A stretch of DNA of 64,000 nt, taken from contig CAMPKA010000001.1 of the NCBI GenBank assembly GCA_946887075.1, forward strand, positions 248,001-312,000, in the 5' to 3' direction. Of the stretch, positions 51,441 to 60,324 are shown piece after piece. The stretch's first letter is position 1. Each line of letters begins with the position of its first letter. The position numbers and the translations under genes were made by a program. The stretch comes from an uncultured Salinimicrobium sp. (GTDB lineage: Bacteria > Bacteroidota > Bacteroidia > Flavobacteriales > Flavobacteriaceae). The notes below the pieces were generated by a model. That model had not been told where the DNA came from and did not search any database. It saw only the letters and a program-made list of their open reading frames with translations.

Positions 51441-51914
51441 TCAGGAATGCCAGGAAGAGAAAGGATGCTTTGAGAGAAAGGCATTATAGTACCTTCGGTC
51501 TCCCGTAACCTCATCCCCGAGCCAATTCGGGCGGGGGAACGCTTCTGCATGAGAGCCTAATTCGATCTCCGCCATAATCAGCCCCTGATTTTCCTCAAGA
51601 AATTCATCCACTTCAAACAAATGATTTCCGATTCTGACCTGATGCCGTACCTTGGCTATTCTTCCTGGTTCACAGAGCGCCATCAATTCTTCTGCTTCAT
51701 CCAAGGGAATTTCATGCTCCCATTCAAACCTACTGAGGCCATCCGCACTGCTCTTCCCCTTGATCGTCAAATAACCTTTTTCTCCTGCTATCCGGACCCT
51801 TACGGTTCGTGCAGGATCTGAATTGAGATAGCCTTGCTTAATCACGGTGCTCCTGAATTTTTCCGCCCGGAAAGCATCCGAGGCCACCAAGAATTTGCGC
51901 TCAATTTCTTGCAT
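51441..51914 (-). CDS. CYTH-domain protein (triphosphatase-like)
   Basis: A 157-residue protein. It begins MQEIERKFLV, the EIERKFL CYTH signature; RVRIAGEKGYLTIKGKSS (about 43-60) and the acidic EVDEFLEENQGLIMAEIEL (about 114-132) complete the tunnel-fold set of Glu, Arg and Lys residues. CYTH proteins hydrolyse inorganic triphosphate or are related to class IV adenylate cyclases. The start overlaps the end of the preceding NAD(P)-binding gene by 14 bases. Convergent with the efflux channel. Confidence 0.88.
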   Translation of the reverse strand: MQEIERKFLVASDAFRAEKFRSTVIKQGYLNSDPARTVRVRIAGEKGYLTIKGKSSADGLSRFEWEHEIPLDEAEELMALCEPGRIAKVRHQVRIGNHLFEVDEFLEENQGLIMAEIELGSHAEAFPRPNWLGDEVTGDRRYYNAFLSKHPFSSWHS

Positions 51915-52563
51915 GGACCAATTCTTTGATTTCATCTGATTCGATTCGCTCCTTAAAATATCCTTCTTTTTCCAGGAGCACCATAGCGCTGGCAATGGTC
52001 TCTGAAGCAATGCTCCTGTACTTCCGGAAGCGGCCCAGTAGGAGATGGTCTCCCACCTTCATCAACTTTTTCCAGAGGAACTCAAAAGGACGTTTTTCCT
52101 GTCTTGGGCCATTGATCAAAGCCGGTTGCAGGATGTAGGTCTCCGGAATTTCCAGAGCCAGCACATCCCTTTCCATTTCTCCCTTGGTCCTGTTGTAAAA
52201 AAAACGGCTGTTGGGATTGGCATCAAGGGCAGAGATGACAACAAATTTTCCGATCCCATTCTTTTTTGCCAGCCGTGCCGCGGTCACCGGGATTCCGTGA
52301 TCCACCAGGCGGTACATTTCTTCATCCGGTGTTTTTTTCTGCGTACTCCCGATACAGCAGAAAACGACATCGCCCGTAAAATCCTGGGCTTGCTGATCCA
52401 GCTGCAATAGGTCTAGCAGCTGTTCAGAGACCTTGGGATGGGTAAGTCCCACCGAAGTCCTGGTGAACACTTTTACTTTGCTATAGCCGGGATCCTTAAT
52501 TAGTTTCTGTAGCAGTATGCCTCCAGTAAGGCCTGTGGCACCCAAAATGATGGCCGTCTTCAT
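51901..52563 (-). CDS. NAD(P)H-binding oxidoreductase-like protein (HTATIP2/YwnB-like)
   Basis: A 220-residue Rossmann protein. The ATG giving MKTAIILGATGLTGG puts the dinucleotide motif GATGLTGG (8-15) in the normal place; upstream codons have no homologous sense. FVVISALDANPNSRFFYNRTKGEMERDV (in two parts, about 107-134) is the atypical SDR active-site segment with a YxxxK (Y-N-R-T-K). Function unknown; relatives are NmrA/HTATIP2-like. Paired with the CYTH gene by overlap. Confidence 0.85.
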   Translation of the reverse strand: MKTAIILGATGLTGGILLQKLIKDPGYSKVKVFTRTSVGLTHPKVSEQLLDLLQLDQQAQDFTGDVVFCCIGSTQKKTPDEEMYRLVDHGIPVTAARLAKKNGIGKFVVISALDANPNSRFFYNRTKGEMERDVLALEIPETYILQPALINGPRQEKRPFEFLWKKLMKVGDHLLLGRFRKYRSIASETIASAMVLLEKEGYFKERIESDEIKELVHARN

Positions 52564-52665
52564 ATTTTGTGATTGGCCTATGAAGATAATCCCTTTTTCT
52601 TCCAAAATCAAACAGCCCGGATTCGAATTCGGGTTTATTCAATAGCTGGAATCAATGACCTTCAT

Positions 52666-52673
52666 TAATTTTG
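52666..52673 (+). promoter_or_regulatory. -7 promoter box, leaderless geometry (dinB)
   Basis: TAATTTTG, exact TAnnTTTG. The dinB ATG follows after 4 bases, so the transcript would start at or within the start codon. No LexA-like palindrome was recognised nearby. Confidence 0.45.
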
Positions 52674-52677
52674 AACC

Positions 52678-53766
52678 ATGGAGCACCCGCAACTTCGTAA
52701 AATCATTCATATCGACATGGATGCCTTTTTCGCCTCGGTAGAACAGCTGGACAACCCGGCCCTGAAAGGCATGCCTGTAGCCGTTGGTGGTACTACAAAA
52801 CGAGGCGTGGTCGCGGCTGCCAGTTATGAAGCTCGAAAATTTGGGGTGAGGAGCGCGATGAGTACCAGAAGGGCTCAGCGGCTTTGCCCTCAGCTGGTCA
52901 TGGTGGAACCGAGGTTTGAACGTTACCGGGAAATTTCGGGTTGCATACAGGAGGTTTTTCATCAGTATACAGACCTGGTGGAGCCACTTTCCCTTGATGA
53001 GGCATATCTGGACGTAACACGCAACAAAATCGGAATTCCCAGTGCCACCGTGATCGCCTCCGATATTAGAAGAAAGATCCTTGATCTTACAGGGCTTACG
53101 GCCTCAGCGGGTATTTCAGTAAACAAGTTCCTGGCCAAGATCGCCAGTGACTTTCACAAACCAAACGGTCAAAAGACGATTGCTCCAGATGAAATCGATC
53201 CCTTTCTGGAAGCGCTGGAGATCCGAAATTTCCATGGGGTCGGTAAAGTTACCGCCGAAAAAATGTACCGTTTAGGCATATTTACGGGCACCGATCTGAA
53301 AAGCAAGTCCCTTGGTTTCCTGGTCGATCAATTCGGAAGTAGCGGAAAGTATTTTTATGAAGTGGTACGAGGGAACCATTACAGTGAAGTGCTTCCCTCC
53401 CGTCATAGGAAGTCGCTTAGTGCTGAACTTACCTTTGAGGATAATATCTCCTCTGAGGTGTTTATGGCAGAGCGACTAAAGAAAATCGCTGGCGACCTGG
53501 AAAAGCGGCTCCTAAAACATCAGAACTCAGGAAGAACGGTTACCTTGAAAATCCGCTACAGTGATTTTTCTACCCATACCCGAAGCAGAACGCTTCCCCA
53601 TTTTGTCTCTTCCGGCAACCAAATTTATGATACTGCCCTAGACCTTCTATACCAGGAGGAGATCCGCGATTCTGTTCGCCTGCTGGGTATCACGCTGTCA
53701 AACCTGAACATCTCCGAATCACAGGACAGGAAAGACACGGGAAGCCAACTCACCCTGGTTTTCTGA
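52678..53766 (+). CDS. dinB: DNA polymerase IV
   Basis: A 362-residue Y-family polymerase for lesion bypass. The catalytic acids are in HIDMDAFFASVEQ (about 11-23) and PLSLDEAYLDV (about 102-112), and the fingers/palm run SYEARKFGVRSAM is family-typical (about 49-61). The little-finger domain fills about 240-345, and the C terminus QLTLVF is a plausible beta-clamp binding motif (QLxLVF, 356-361). Its start sits right after a -7 box. Convergent with pyk, 1 base apart. Confidence 0.95.
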   Translation: MEHPQLRKIIHIDMDAFFASVEQLDNPALKGMPVAVGGTTKRGVVAAASYEARKFGVRSAMSTRRAQRLCPQLVMVEPRFERYREISGCIQEVFHQYTDLVEPLSLDEAYLDVTRNKIGIPSATVIASDIRRKILDLTGLTASAGISVNKFLAKIASDFHKPNGQKTIAPDEIDPFLEALEIRNFHGVGKVTAEKMYRLGIFTGTDLKSKSLGFLVDQFGSSGKYFYEVVRGNHYSEVLPSRHRKSLSAELTFEDNISSEVFMAERLKKIAGDLEKRLLKHQNSGRTVTLKIRYSDFSTHTRSRTLPHFVSSGNQIYDTALDLLYQEEIRDSVRLLGITLSNLNISESQDRKDTGSQLTLVF

Positions 53767-53767
53767 A

Positions 53768-55198
53768 TTACTCAATCTCGGAAATTCTCAAGGTGTTGAC
53801 CATTCCTTTGTTGCTGATCGGCATGGCAGCCAGATTGATCGTGAAATCCCCTTTCTCCACAAAACGACTTTCAGTAGCGATACGGTTCACATCATCTATG
53901 GTTTCATCTGTACTGACCATTTTGTCGTAATAGAAGGCTCTGACCCCCCACAAGAGGCTGAGCTGATTGACGATTCTTTTGTTAGAGGTAAAGACAAGGA
54001 TGTTAGACTCCGGTCTCCATGCAGAGATCTGGAAAGCGGTGTACCCGCTGTTGGTCAAGGTACAGATCGCCTTGGCTTTGATCTCATTGGCCATATGGGC
54101 AGCATGATAACAAACTGACTTGGTAATATAACGTTTCGTCCTTACATGGGGCGGGTCATGAGGAACCTTGATCAAGGGAGAATTTTCAACACTGATAATG
54201 ATTTGGGACATCTTCTCTATCACCTGAACCGGGTAATTCCCTACAGAAGTTTCTCCGCTCAGCATCACAGCATCCGCTCCGTCCATCACTGAGTTGGCAA
54301 CATCGTTGACCTCTGCCCGTGTCGGGGTAAGGCTTGTGATCATGGTTTCCATCATCTGTGTTGCAATGATAACCGGAATCCGGGCCTTCTTCGCCTTCAA
54401 AACAAGCTGTTTCTGAATTAGCGGCACCTCCTGGGCGGGAATCTCCACTCCGAGGTCACCCCTGGCCACCATAAGACCGTCACAATAGGCTACGATCTTG
54501 TCGATGTTCTCAACTCCCTCGGGTTTTTCTATCTTGGCCACGATCGGGATCTTGAACTCCGAATGCTCTCTTATCAGATTCTGCAATTGCAGCAAATCAT
54601 CGCTGTTTCTCACGAATGAAAGTGCAATCCAATCCACGTTCTGGCTGACTGCGAAAATGGCATCTTCAATATCTTTCTCAGTCAGCGCAGGAAGAGAGAT
54701 CTTCGTATTGGGTAGATTTACACCCTTCTTTGACCGCAACGGACCCCCCTGAAGTACCTTGGCCTTTACTTCGTCTTTCTTGTTTGTGGTGACGACTTCA
54801 AAAATCAGTTTGCCATCATCGAGAAGGATTCGTTCCCCTGGTCGCACGTCCTGAGGAAATTGATCATAATTCATATAAACTCTTGAGGCCGTTCCTTCGA
54901 ATTCCTTTCCCGTTGCAAATATGATCTCATCTCCTTTGGATACGACCACCTCCTCCTTCATCTTGCCAACCCTCAATTTCGGTCCCTGAAGATCTGCCAG
55001 AACCGCGGCGGTATAACCGAATTCCTCGTTCAACTCTCGTATCGTCCGGATTCTTTCCTTAACATCATCATAATTTGCATGGGAAAAGTTCACCCGGAAC
55101 ACATTGACACCAGCTTCGATCATGTCCTTAAGAACCTCTTTGGAACTGGTGGCTGGTCCGAGCGTGGCTACAATTTTCGTCTTCTTATTATTTGGCAT
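53768..55198 (-). CDS. pyk: Pyruvate kinase
   Basis: A 476-residue enzyme transferring phosphate from phosphoenolpyruvate to ADP in glycolysis. RVNFSHANYDDVKERI (about 34-49), the catalytic lysine in IPIVAKIEKPEGVENI (about 213-228), and MVARGDLGVEIP (about 243-254) are diagnostic; the third domain starts near 345. It is the last gene after the IPExxxVDY-type gene, with a TGATG overlap. Effectors are not predictable. Confidence 0.97.
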   Translation of the reverse strand: MPNNKKTKIVATLGPATSSKEVLKDMIEAGVNVFRVNFSHANYDDVKERIRTIRELNEEFGYTAAVLADLQGPKLRVGKMKEEVVVSKGDEIIFATGKEFEGTASRVYMNYDQFPQDVRPGERILLDDGKLIFEVVTTNKKDEVKAKVLQGGPLRSKKGVNLPNTKISLPALTEKDIEDAIFAVSQNVDWIALSFVRNSDDLLQLQNLIREHSEFKIPIVAKIEKPEGVENIDKIVAYCDGLMVARGDLGVEIPAQEVPLIQKQLVLKAKKARIPVIIATQMMETMITSLTPTRAEVNDVANSVMDGADAVMLSGETSVGNYPVQVIEKMSQIIISVENSPLIKVPHDPPHVRTKRYITKSVCYHAAHMANEIKAKAICTLTNSGYTAFQISAWRPESNILVFTSNKRIVNQLSLLWGVRAFYYDKMVSTDETIDDVNRIATESRFVEKGDFTINLAAMPISNKGMVNTLRISEIE

Positions 55199-55698
55199 CA
55201 GTCAAAAATTAAATTTTCTTTAGATTTTATCGCGTCAAATTCTATGGCGTAAGCCATGGATACCTGTGCGACTCCTTTGATTTGATTGAGCAGCGTACTT
55301 TCCGAAATTCCTTCGATATCCTCCTCTATCTTCAGGAAAAAATCCACCTGGCGAAATTCAGGCAAAAGAAATGATTTCTGGAGGCTCTCTGGTTCCTCCT
55401 CAAAGAGAGACCGACTTTCCTTCCTCCCCTCCACCTTACTTCGGGATACGTTCCCTACAAGGAAATAGCTGCAGTAATTGATTTCATCCTCGAACTCGTA
55501 TAGTTCAAAAAGGCTGACGGCTGAATTCCTTCTGATATCGACATCTTTGCGTGCCCTCTTGAGCCTGAGTCCAAGATTTTTATTCAACAGGAATGCCATT
55601 CGGTAATCCTCCACGGAGGCATGTATGGCGAAGAGCTTAAAGGGCTGCTCAAAGAATTCATCCAGAACCAGTTTATGCGCCGGCATCTTTACCTTCAT
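55198..55698 (-). CDS. IPExxxVDY family protein
   Basis: A 166-residue protein of a Bacteroidota-specific family named after its central motif. Here the motif reads LPEFRQVDFFLKI (about 111-123), a Leu/Phe variant of IPExxxVDY. The remainder is mixed with an acidic middle; no catalytic residues are known. The family typically sits between rnc and pyk, as here, 96 bases after rnc, and is co-translated with pyk. An alternative start lies four codons in. Function unknown. Confidence 0.85.
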   Translation of the reverse strand: MKVKMPAHKLVLDEFFEQPFKLFAIHASVEDYRMAFLLNKNLGLRLKRARKDVDIRRNSAVSLFELYEFEDEINYCSYFLVGNVSRSKVEGRKESRSLFEEEPESLQKSFLLPEFRQVDFFLKIEEDIEGISESTLLNQIKGVAQVSMAYAIEFDAIKSKENLIFD

Positions 55699-55794
55699 AT
55701 ACTTTAAAGGTAGAAATTGTGGCCCACAAAATTAAGGAATTACAGGCTATTTTTCAGAATATTCTACGAAAACGTTATAGTTTATGAGATTTCC

Positions 55795-56532
55795 TCAAGA
55801 AGGTGTGATTTTATTTTGGAATGCGTAATATGCCCTTTTTGAGGCCTTTTCTTCCGCCTTTTTCTTTGAAGTCGCTCTGGCCTTCGCCACCACCCGCTCC
55901 TCTACGCGTAGTTTCACCGCAAAATGCCGGACCTCATCCCTCCCTGTATCATCATAAACCTCAAAACTGAAGCTCTTTTTTTCCTTCTGGCACCATTCGA
56001 TCAGCAAGCCTTTGTAACTAATCACGGTCCCTTCCAACTGTTCAATGTCCACATACGGTTGAATCACACGCTCATAGACGAACTTCCGAACATACTTATA
56101 TCCACGGTCCAGATAAATAGCTCCGATCAAAGCTTCGAAAAGATTTCCGTGAATGTTGGTTCCAAACTGATCGGTCGAGATGTTCGTTCTGATATGGGCA
56201 ATCAATCCCAGGTCCTTTCCCAACTCATTGAGATGTTTGCGACTGACAATTTTGGACCTCATCTTGGTGAGATACCCCTCATTCCCTCCCGGCACCTCCC
56301 GAAACAGATGGGAGGCGATTACAGCTCCAAGCATGGCGTCTCCAAGGAATTCCATCCGTTCATAATTGATCGCATTACCCTCCTCATCCTTTCGGTTGAG
56401 GGAACGGTGCGTAAAGGCCTTTTTGTAGTAATTGATGTTGCGTGGCTTGAAACCCGTGATCCGAGTCACTGCGACAAAAAAATTCCCGTCTCGTGAGGAG
56501 CGGGAATTAAAGATATTTTTGATAACACTCAT
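55795..56532 (-). CDS. rnc: Ribonuclease III
   Basis: A 245-residue double-strand-specific RNase acting in rRNA and mRNA processing. The signature is ERMEFLGDAMLGAVI (about 58-72), with the second metal site in NLFEALIGAIYLD (about 129-141); the double-stranded RNA-binding domain occupies about 168-242. The ATG giving MSVIKNIF is used, 7 bases after the fabF stop with AGAACTCCT between; an upstream ATG (56547) would overlap fabF. Last gene of acpP-fabF-rnc. Confidence 0.95.
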   Translation of the reverse strand: MSVIKNIFNSRSSRDGNFFVAVTRITGFKPRNINYYKKAFTHRSLNRKDEEGNAINYERMEFLGDAMLGAVIASHLFREVPGGNEGYLTKMRSKIVSRKHLNELGKDLGLIAHIRTNISTDQFGTNIHGNLFEALIGAIYLDRGYKYVRKFVYERVIQPYVDIEQLEGTVISYKGLLIEWCQKEKKSFSFEVYDDTGRDEVRHFAVKLRVEERVVAKARATSKKKAEEKASKRAYYAFQNKITPS

Positions 56533-56539
56533 AGGAGTT

Positions 56540-57793
56540 CTACTCATCCAACTTCCTGAAGAGAATACAGGCATTATGCCCTCCAAATCCAAAGGTATTG
56601 CTCATAGCCACCTTTACTTCACGCTTCTGAGCCTTGTTCAGGGTCAGGTTCAGTTCCGGATCAATGTTTTCATCCGGGAATTCATGATTAATCGTGGGAG
56701 GCACCAGGCTATTTTTCATCGCCAGGATCGAGGCGATGGCCTCGACAGCACCTGCCGCCCCGAGAAGATGACCGGTCATGGATTTGGTCGAATTGATATT
56801 GATATTCTTGGCGTGATCGCCAAAGACCTTCTTAATCGCCTTCAGCTCCGCAACATCTCCAAGCGGTGTAGAGGTGCCATGGGTGTTGATCGCGTCAACA
56901 TCTTCAGGATCCAGTCCAGCATTTCTAAGACAGTTTTCCATTACGGCAATAACGCCGATACCCTCTGGATGCGGTGCAGTCATATGATAGGCATCCGAAG
57001 AAAGCCCACCTCCTACAACCTCTGCATATATCCTGGCTCCCCGTGCTTTGGCATGTTCGTATTCCTCAAGAATCAGGGCCCCGGCCCCTTCTCCCAGTAC
57101 AAAACCATCTCGAGTTGCATCAAATGGTCTGGAAGCGGTTTCCGGACTTTCGTTTCTTGTCGAAAGGGCATGCATCGCATTAAAACCTCCCATACCTGCA
57201 GGCGCTACGGCTGCCTCTGATCCTCCCGTCACTATGATGTCACTCAGGCCTAGCCTGATATTGTTCAATGAGTCGATCAGCGCGTTAGCTGCGGATGCAC
57301 ATGCAGAAACCGTGGTGTAATTAGGTCCCATGAAACCATGACGAATAGAAATGTTACCCGGTGCGATATCCGCAATCATTTTAGGAATGAAGAAAGGGTT
57401 GAATCTTGGTGTTCCATCCCCTTTCCCAAAGGAAAGAACCTCATCCTGGAAGGTCTCCAGGCCTCCTATTCCGGCTCCCCAGATAACCCCGACCCGCAGC
57501 TTGTTCACTGAATCCAAATCGATCCCTGCGTCTTTTATTGCCTCATCCGAGGCTACCAGGGCATACTGTGCAAATTTGTCCAGTTTACGAGCCTCTTTGC
57601 GGTCGAAGTAATCTTCTGCATTGAAGTTTTTGAGTTCACAAGCGAATTTGGTCTTGAACTTTTCAGTATCGAAATACGTAATGGGAGCTGAACCGCTTTT
57701 ACCGTTCACCAACCCGTCCCAATATTCCTCAATATTGTTCCCGATTGGCGTGAGTGCCCCCAATCCAGTTACTACAACTCGCTTTAACTCCAT
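56540..57793 (-). CDS. fabF: 3-oxoacyl-ACP synthase II
   Basis: A 417-residue condensing enzyme of fatty-acid elongation. The catalytic Cys is in SACASAANALIDS (about 163-175), and the two histidines are in NTHGTSTPLGD (about 302-312) and MTGHLLGAAG (about 337-346). Typical length. It starts 15 bases after acpP and ends 7 bases before rnc, the conserved acpP-fabF-rnc order. Confidence 0.97.
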   Translation of the reverse strand: MELKRVVVTGLGALTPIGNNIEEYWDGLVNGKSGSAPITYFDTEKFKTKFACELKNFNAEDYFDRKEARKLDKFAQYALVASDEAIKDAGIDLDSVNKLRVGVIWGAGIGGLETFQDEVLSFGKGDGTPRFNPFFIPKMIADIAPGNISIRHGFMGPNYTTVSACASAANALIDSLNNIRLGLSDIIVTGGSEAAVAPAGMGGFNAMHALSTRNESPETASRPFDATRDGFVLGEGAGALILEEYEHAKARGARIYAEVVGGGLSSDAYHMTAPHPEGIGVIAVMENCLRNAGLDPEDVDAINTHGTSTPLGDVAELKAIKKVFGDHAKNININSTKSMTGHLLGAAGAVEAIASILAMKNSLVPPTINHEFPDENIDPELNLTLNKAQKREVKVAMSNTFGFGGHNACILFRKLDE

Positions 57794-57808
57794 AAAGATG
57801 TGTTACTT

Positions 57809-58045
57809 TTATTTTTTTGCGTCTTCTATATAAGAGATGGCCTGGCCTACGGTGGCAATGTTTTCTGCCTGATCATCCGGAATTTGGATGTCGAATTCCT
57901 TCTCGAATTCCATGATCAATTCTACCGTGTCTAATGAATCAGCGCCCAAGTCATTGGTGAAGCTAGCTTCATTCACTACTTCATTCTCGTCAACTCCTAG
58001 CTTATCGACGATGATGGCTTTTACTCTTGATGCAATGTCTGACAT
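57809..58045 (-). CDS. acpP: Acyl carrier protein
   Basis: A 78-residue acidic four-helix protein. The phosphopantetheine attachment serine is in [15 protein letters not shown] (about 34-48). Typical length and composition. It carries growing acyl chains for FabF and for lipid A synthesis. First gene of acpP-fabF-rnc and divergent from purN. Confidence 0.98.
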   Translation of the reverse strand: MSDIASRVKAIIVDKLGVDENEVVNEASFTNDLGADSLDTVELIMEFEKEFDIQIPDDQAENIATVGQAISYIEDAKK

Positions 58046-58074
58046 AACGTTTGTTTTTAATTTTAATTAAGTGG

Positions 58075-58082
58075 CAAAAATA
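58075..58082 (-). promoter_or_regulatory. -7 promoter box for acpP
   Basis: Minus-strand TATTTTTG, exact TAnnTTTG, about 29 bases before the acpP ATG, in an AT-rich stretch. Confidence 0.5.
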
Positions 58083-58191
58083 AAAAAACTTATTTTAAAA
58101 CCTGTTCTTCCATTAAAAATGTGGAGGTAAATTACGCAATTTTCAGCTAAAGCCTTTACTTTTACCTCCTAATAATTGTTAAGAGCCCGGT

Positions 58192-58794
58192 GTGTCAAAT
58201 TCCCCTGATTCAGCAGAAAAGAAGATCGTCATATTCGCTTCTGGAAACGGATCCAACGCCGAGAATATCATTAGGTATTTTCACGCTAAAGGAAATGTGA
58301 GGGTCCTGGCGGTATTTTCCAATAAGCGTTCTGCCAAAGTTCTTGAACGGGCACATCATCTTGGGGTAAGGGCGTTCTGCTTTGACAGATATGCCCTGTA
58401 TGAGTCGGAAGAGGTGCTGGATTTCCTTAGGGAAATGGAGCCTGATCTTATCGTTCTGGCTGGTTTCCTCTGGATGCTTCCCGAAAATATTTTAAAAAAC
58501 TTCCACAACCGGGTCATCAATATCCATCCGGCCCTGTTGCCCAAGTATGGAGGTCAAGGCATGTACGGAGACAAGGTACACCAGGCTGTACTGAACCAAA
58601 AGGAACTGAAAACCGGCATTAGCATTCACTATGTCAATGAACGTTACGACGAAGGCAAATTGATCTTTCAGGCTACTACTCCTATTAAACCAGAAGACAC
58701 AGCGGCTTCCATTGCCGCCAAGGTTCATGAGCTTGAGCATGAACATTTTCCAAAAGTGATTGAAAGAATGCTGCAGGAAGAGGGAAATGCATAA
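58192..58794 (+). CDS. purN: Phosphoribosylglycinamide formyltransferase
   Basis: A 200-residue GAR transformylase of purine synthesis. The substrate loop is FASGNGSN (10-17), the catalytic Asn-His are in INIHPALLPKYGGQGMYG (about 110-127), and the Asp is in YDEGKLIFQ (about 152-160). The start is a GTG: an in-frame TAA lies four codons upstream and no ATG precedes the FASGNGSN strand. Divergent from acpP and overlapping rnhA by 8 bases. Confidence 0.94.
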   Translation: MSNSPDSAEKKIVIFASGNGSNAENIIRYFHAKGNVRVLAVFSNKRSAKVLERAHHLGVRAFCFDRYALYESEEVLDFLREMEPDLIVLAGFLWMLPENILKNFHNRVINIHPALLPKYGGQGMYGDKVHQAVLNQKELKTGISIHYVNERYDEGKLIFQATTPIKPEDTAASIAAKVHELEHEHFPKVIERMLQEEGNA

Positions 58795-59269
58795 TCCTGA
58801 GGTCCATATATACACCGACGGTGCTGCTCGGGGAAATCCTGGGCCCGGGGGGTACGGAATCATCATGGAATGGGTCGGGCGCCCGTATAAAAAGGAGTTC
58901 TCCAAAGGATTCCGGCACACCACCAACAACCGCATGGAACTGCTGGCTGTTATTGATGCTTTGAAAAAACTTAAGAAGGAGGGAATTACTGCAGTGGTGT
59001 TCACGGATTCGAAGTATGTTGCTGACGCTGTGGAAAAAGGATGGGTCTTCAACTGGGAAAAAAAGCAGTTCAGAGAACGGAAAAATGCTGATCTATGGGT
59101 GGAATTCCTGAAAGAGTATCGCAAGCATAAGGTCCGCTTCCGCTGGATCAGGGGTCATAACGAACATCCTCAGAACGAGCGTTGTGACCGCCTTGCCGTT
59201 GAGGCCTCCAAGGGTAAAAAACGGTTTGTAGACAAGGGATTCGATACCGGACAGGAAGGGCTCTTATAA
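58787..59269 (+). CDS. rnhA: Ribonuclease HI
   Basis: A 160-residue enzyme cutting RNA in RNA-DNA hybrids. The D-E-D-D active site is complete: D11 in YTDGAARGNPGPGGYG, E49 in RMELLAV, D73 in FTDSKYV, and D134 in ERCDRLA (numbers approximate). The start within the purN end is chosen because it puts MHNPEVHIYTDG in register; the open frame upstream lies in purN. Confidence 0.92.
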   Translation: MHNPEVHIYTDGAARGNPGPGGYGIIMEWVGRPYKKEFSKGFRHTTNNRMELLAVIDALKKLKKEGITAVVFTDSKYVADAVEKGWVFNWEKKQFRERKNADLWVEFLKEYRKHKVRFRWIRGHNEHPQNERCDRLAVEASKGKKRFVDKGFDTGQEGLL

Positions 59270-59304
59270 GGCAGTTCCTGTTAGGGGCTTGAAAAACAAA
59301 ACCC

Positions 59305-59312
59305 TATATTTG
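59305..59312 (+). promoter_or_regulatory. -7 promoter box for the PfkB kinase gene
   Basis: TATATTTG, exact TAnnTTTG, 22 bases before the ATG. Confidence 0.5.
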
Positions 59313-59334
59313 CAGCTCATTTTTAAAGCGAGCC

Positions 59335-60258
59335 ATGAACAAGCTATTGATAGTGGGAACGGTAGCCTTCGACGCCATCGAAACTCCCTTTGGAAAAACC
59401 GATAAAATCCTTGGCGGAGCGGCAACCTACATCGCCCTTGCCGCTGCACAGTTCGATATAAAAAGTGCTATTGTTTCTGTGGTCGGAGCGGATTTTCCCG
59501 AAGAGTACCTAGAGCTGTTACGGAAAAAAAATATTGACCTCTCGGGAACGGAGGTCGTCCAGGGCGGAAAAACCTTCTTTTGGAGCGGAAAATATCACAA
59601 CGACCTCAATTCTAGAGACACTCTCGAAACGCAACTGAACGTGCTGGCGGATTTTGAGCCGGTGGTACCGCGGGATTTCAGGTCTCCTGAAATCGTGATG
59701 TTAGGAAATTTACACCCTCTTGTCCAACTAAGTGTCCTGGAACAGCTCGAACGGCCAAAGCTGGTTGTGCTTGATACCATGAACTTCTGGATGGACAATA
59801 CCTGGGATGAACTGATGCAGGTAATTTCCCGGGTGGATGTGCTCACCATTAATGATGAGGAAGCCAGACAATTGACGGGAGAGTATTCTCTGCTGAAGGC
59901 ATCCAGGAAAATTGCCGAATTGGGTCCTGGCACAGTCGTGATCAAAAAAGGAGAACATGGTGCCTTACTCTTCCAGAACGGACAGATCTTTTTCGCTCCG
60001 GCGCTTCCGCTGGAAGAGGTTTTTGATCCTACCGGGGCTGGGGACACGTTTGCGGGAGGTTTTGCGGGATACCTCGCTCACACCGGAGATATTTCCTTTA
60101 AGAATATGAAGAATGCCGTAATTTATGGATCTAACCTGGCGTCGTTCTGCGTGGAGAAATTCGGGACTGCCAGAATGGAGAATCTGACGAAAGAGGAAGT
60201 GAATTCCCGGCTGGAGCAGTTCAAAGCATTGACACAGTTCCAAATCAAAATAAGCTAA
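59335..60258 (+). CDS. PfkB family carbohydrate/nucleoside kinase
   Basis: A 307-residue ribokinase-like enzyme. The N-terminal signature is GGAATYIALAAAQF (about 28-41, with the Gly-Gly pair), and the C-terminal active site is DPTGAGDTFAGGFAGYLA (about 230-247) with the catalytic Asp. Substrate is unknown; sugar or nucleoside kinases are both possible. Monocistronic, closed by a strong terminator. Confidence 0.9.
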   Translation: MNKLLIVGTVAFDAIETPFGKTDKILGGAATYIALAAAQFDIKSAIVSVVGADFPEEYLELLRKKNIDLSGTEVVQGGKTFFWSGKYHNDLNSRDTLETQLNVLADFEPVVPRDFRSPEIVMLGNLHPLVQLSVLEQLERPKLVVLDTMNFWMDNTWDELMQVISRVDVLTINDEEARQLTGEYSLLKASRKIAELGPGTVVIKKGEHGALLFQNGQIFFAPALPLEEVFDPTGAGDTFAGGFAGYLAHTGDISFKNMKNAVIYGSNLASFCVEKFGTARMENLTKEEVNSRLEQFKALTQFQIKIS

Positions 60259-60262
60259 AATG

Positions 60263-60290
60263 AATGCCCTGTAATTTCGGGGCATTTTTT
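60263..60290 (+). terminator. Intrinsic terminator after the PfkB kinase gene
   Basis: AATGCCC (60263-60269), a 10-base loop, GGGCATT (60280-60286), then a T-run to 60290. Located 5 bases past the stop codon. Confidence 0.88.
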
Positions 60291-60324
60291 GTGACTAAGT
60301 AGATATCAAAATAATTGCGGTACC

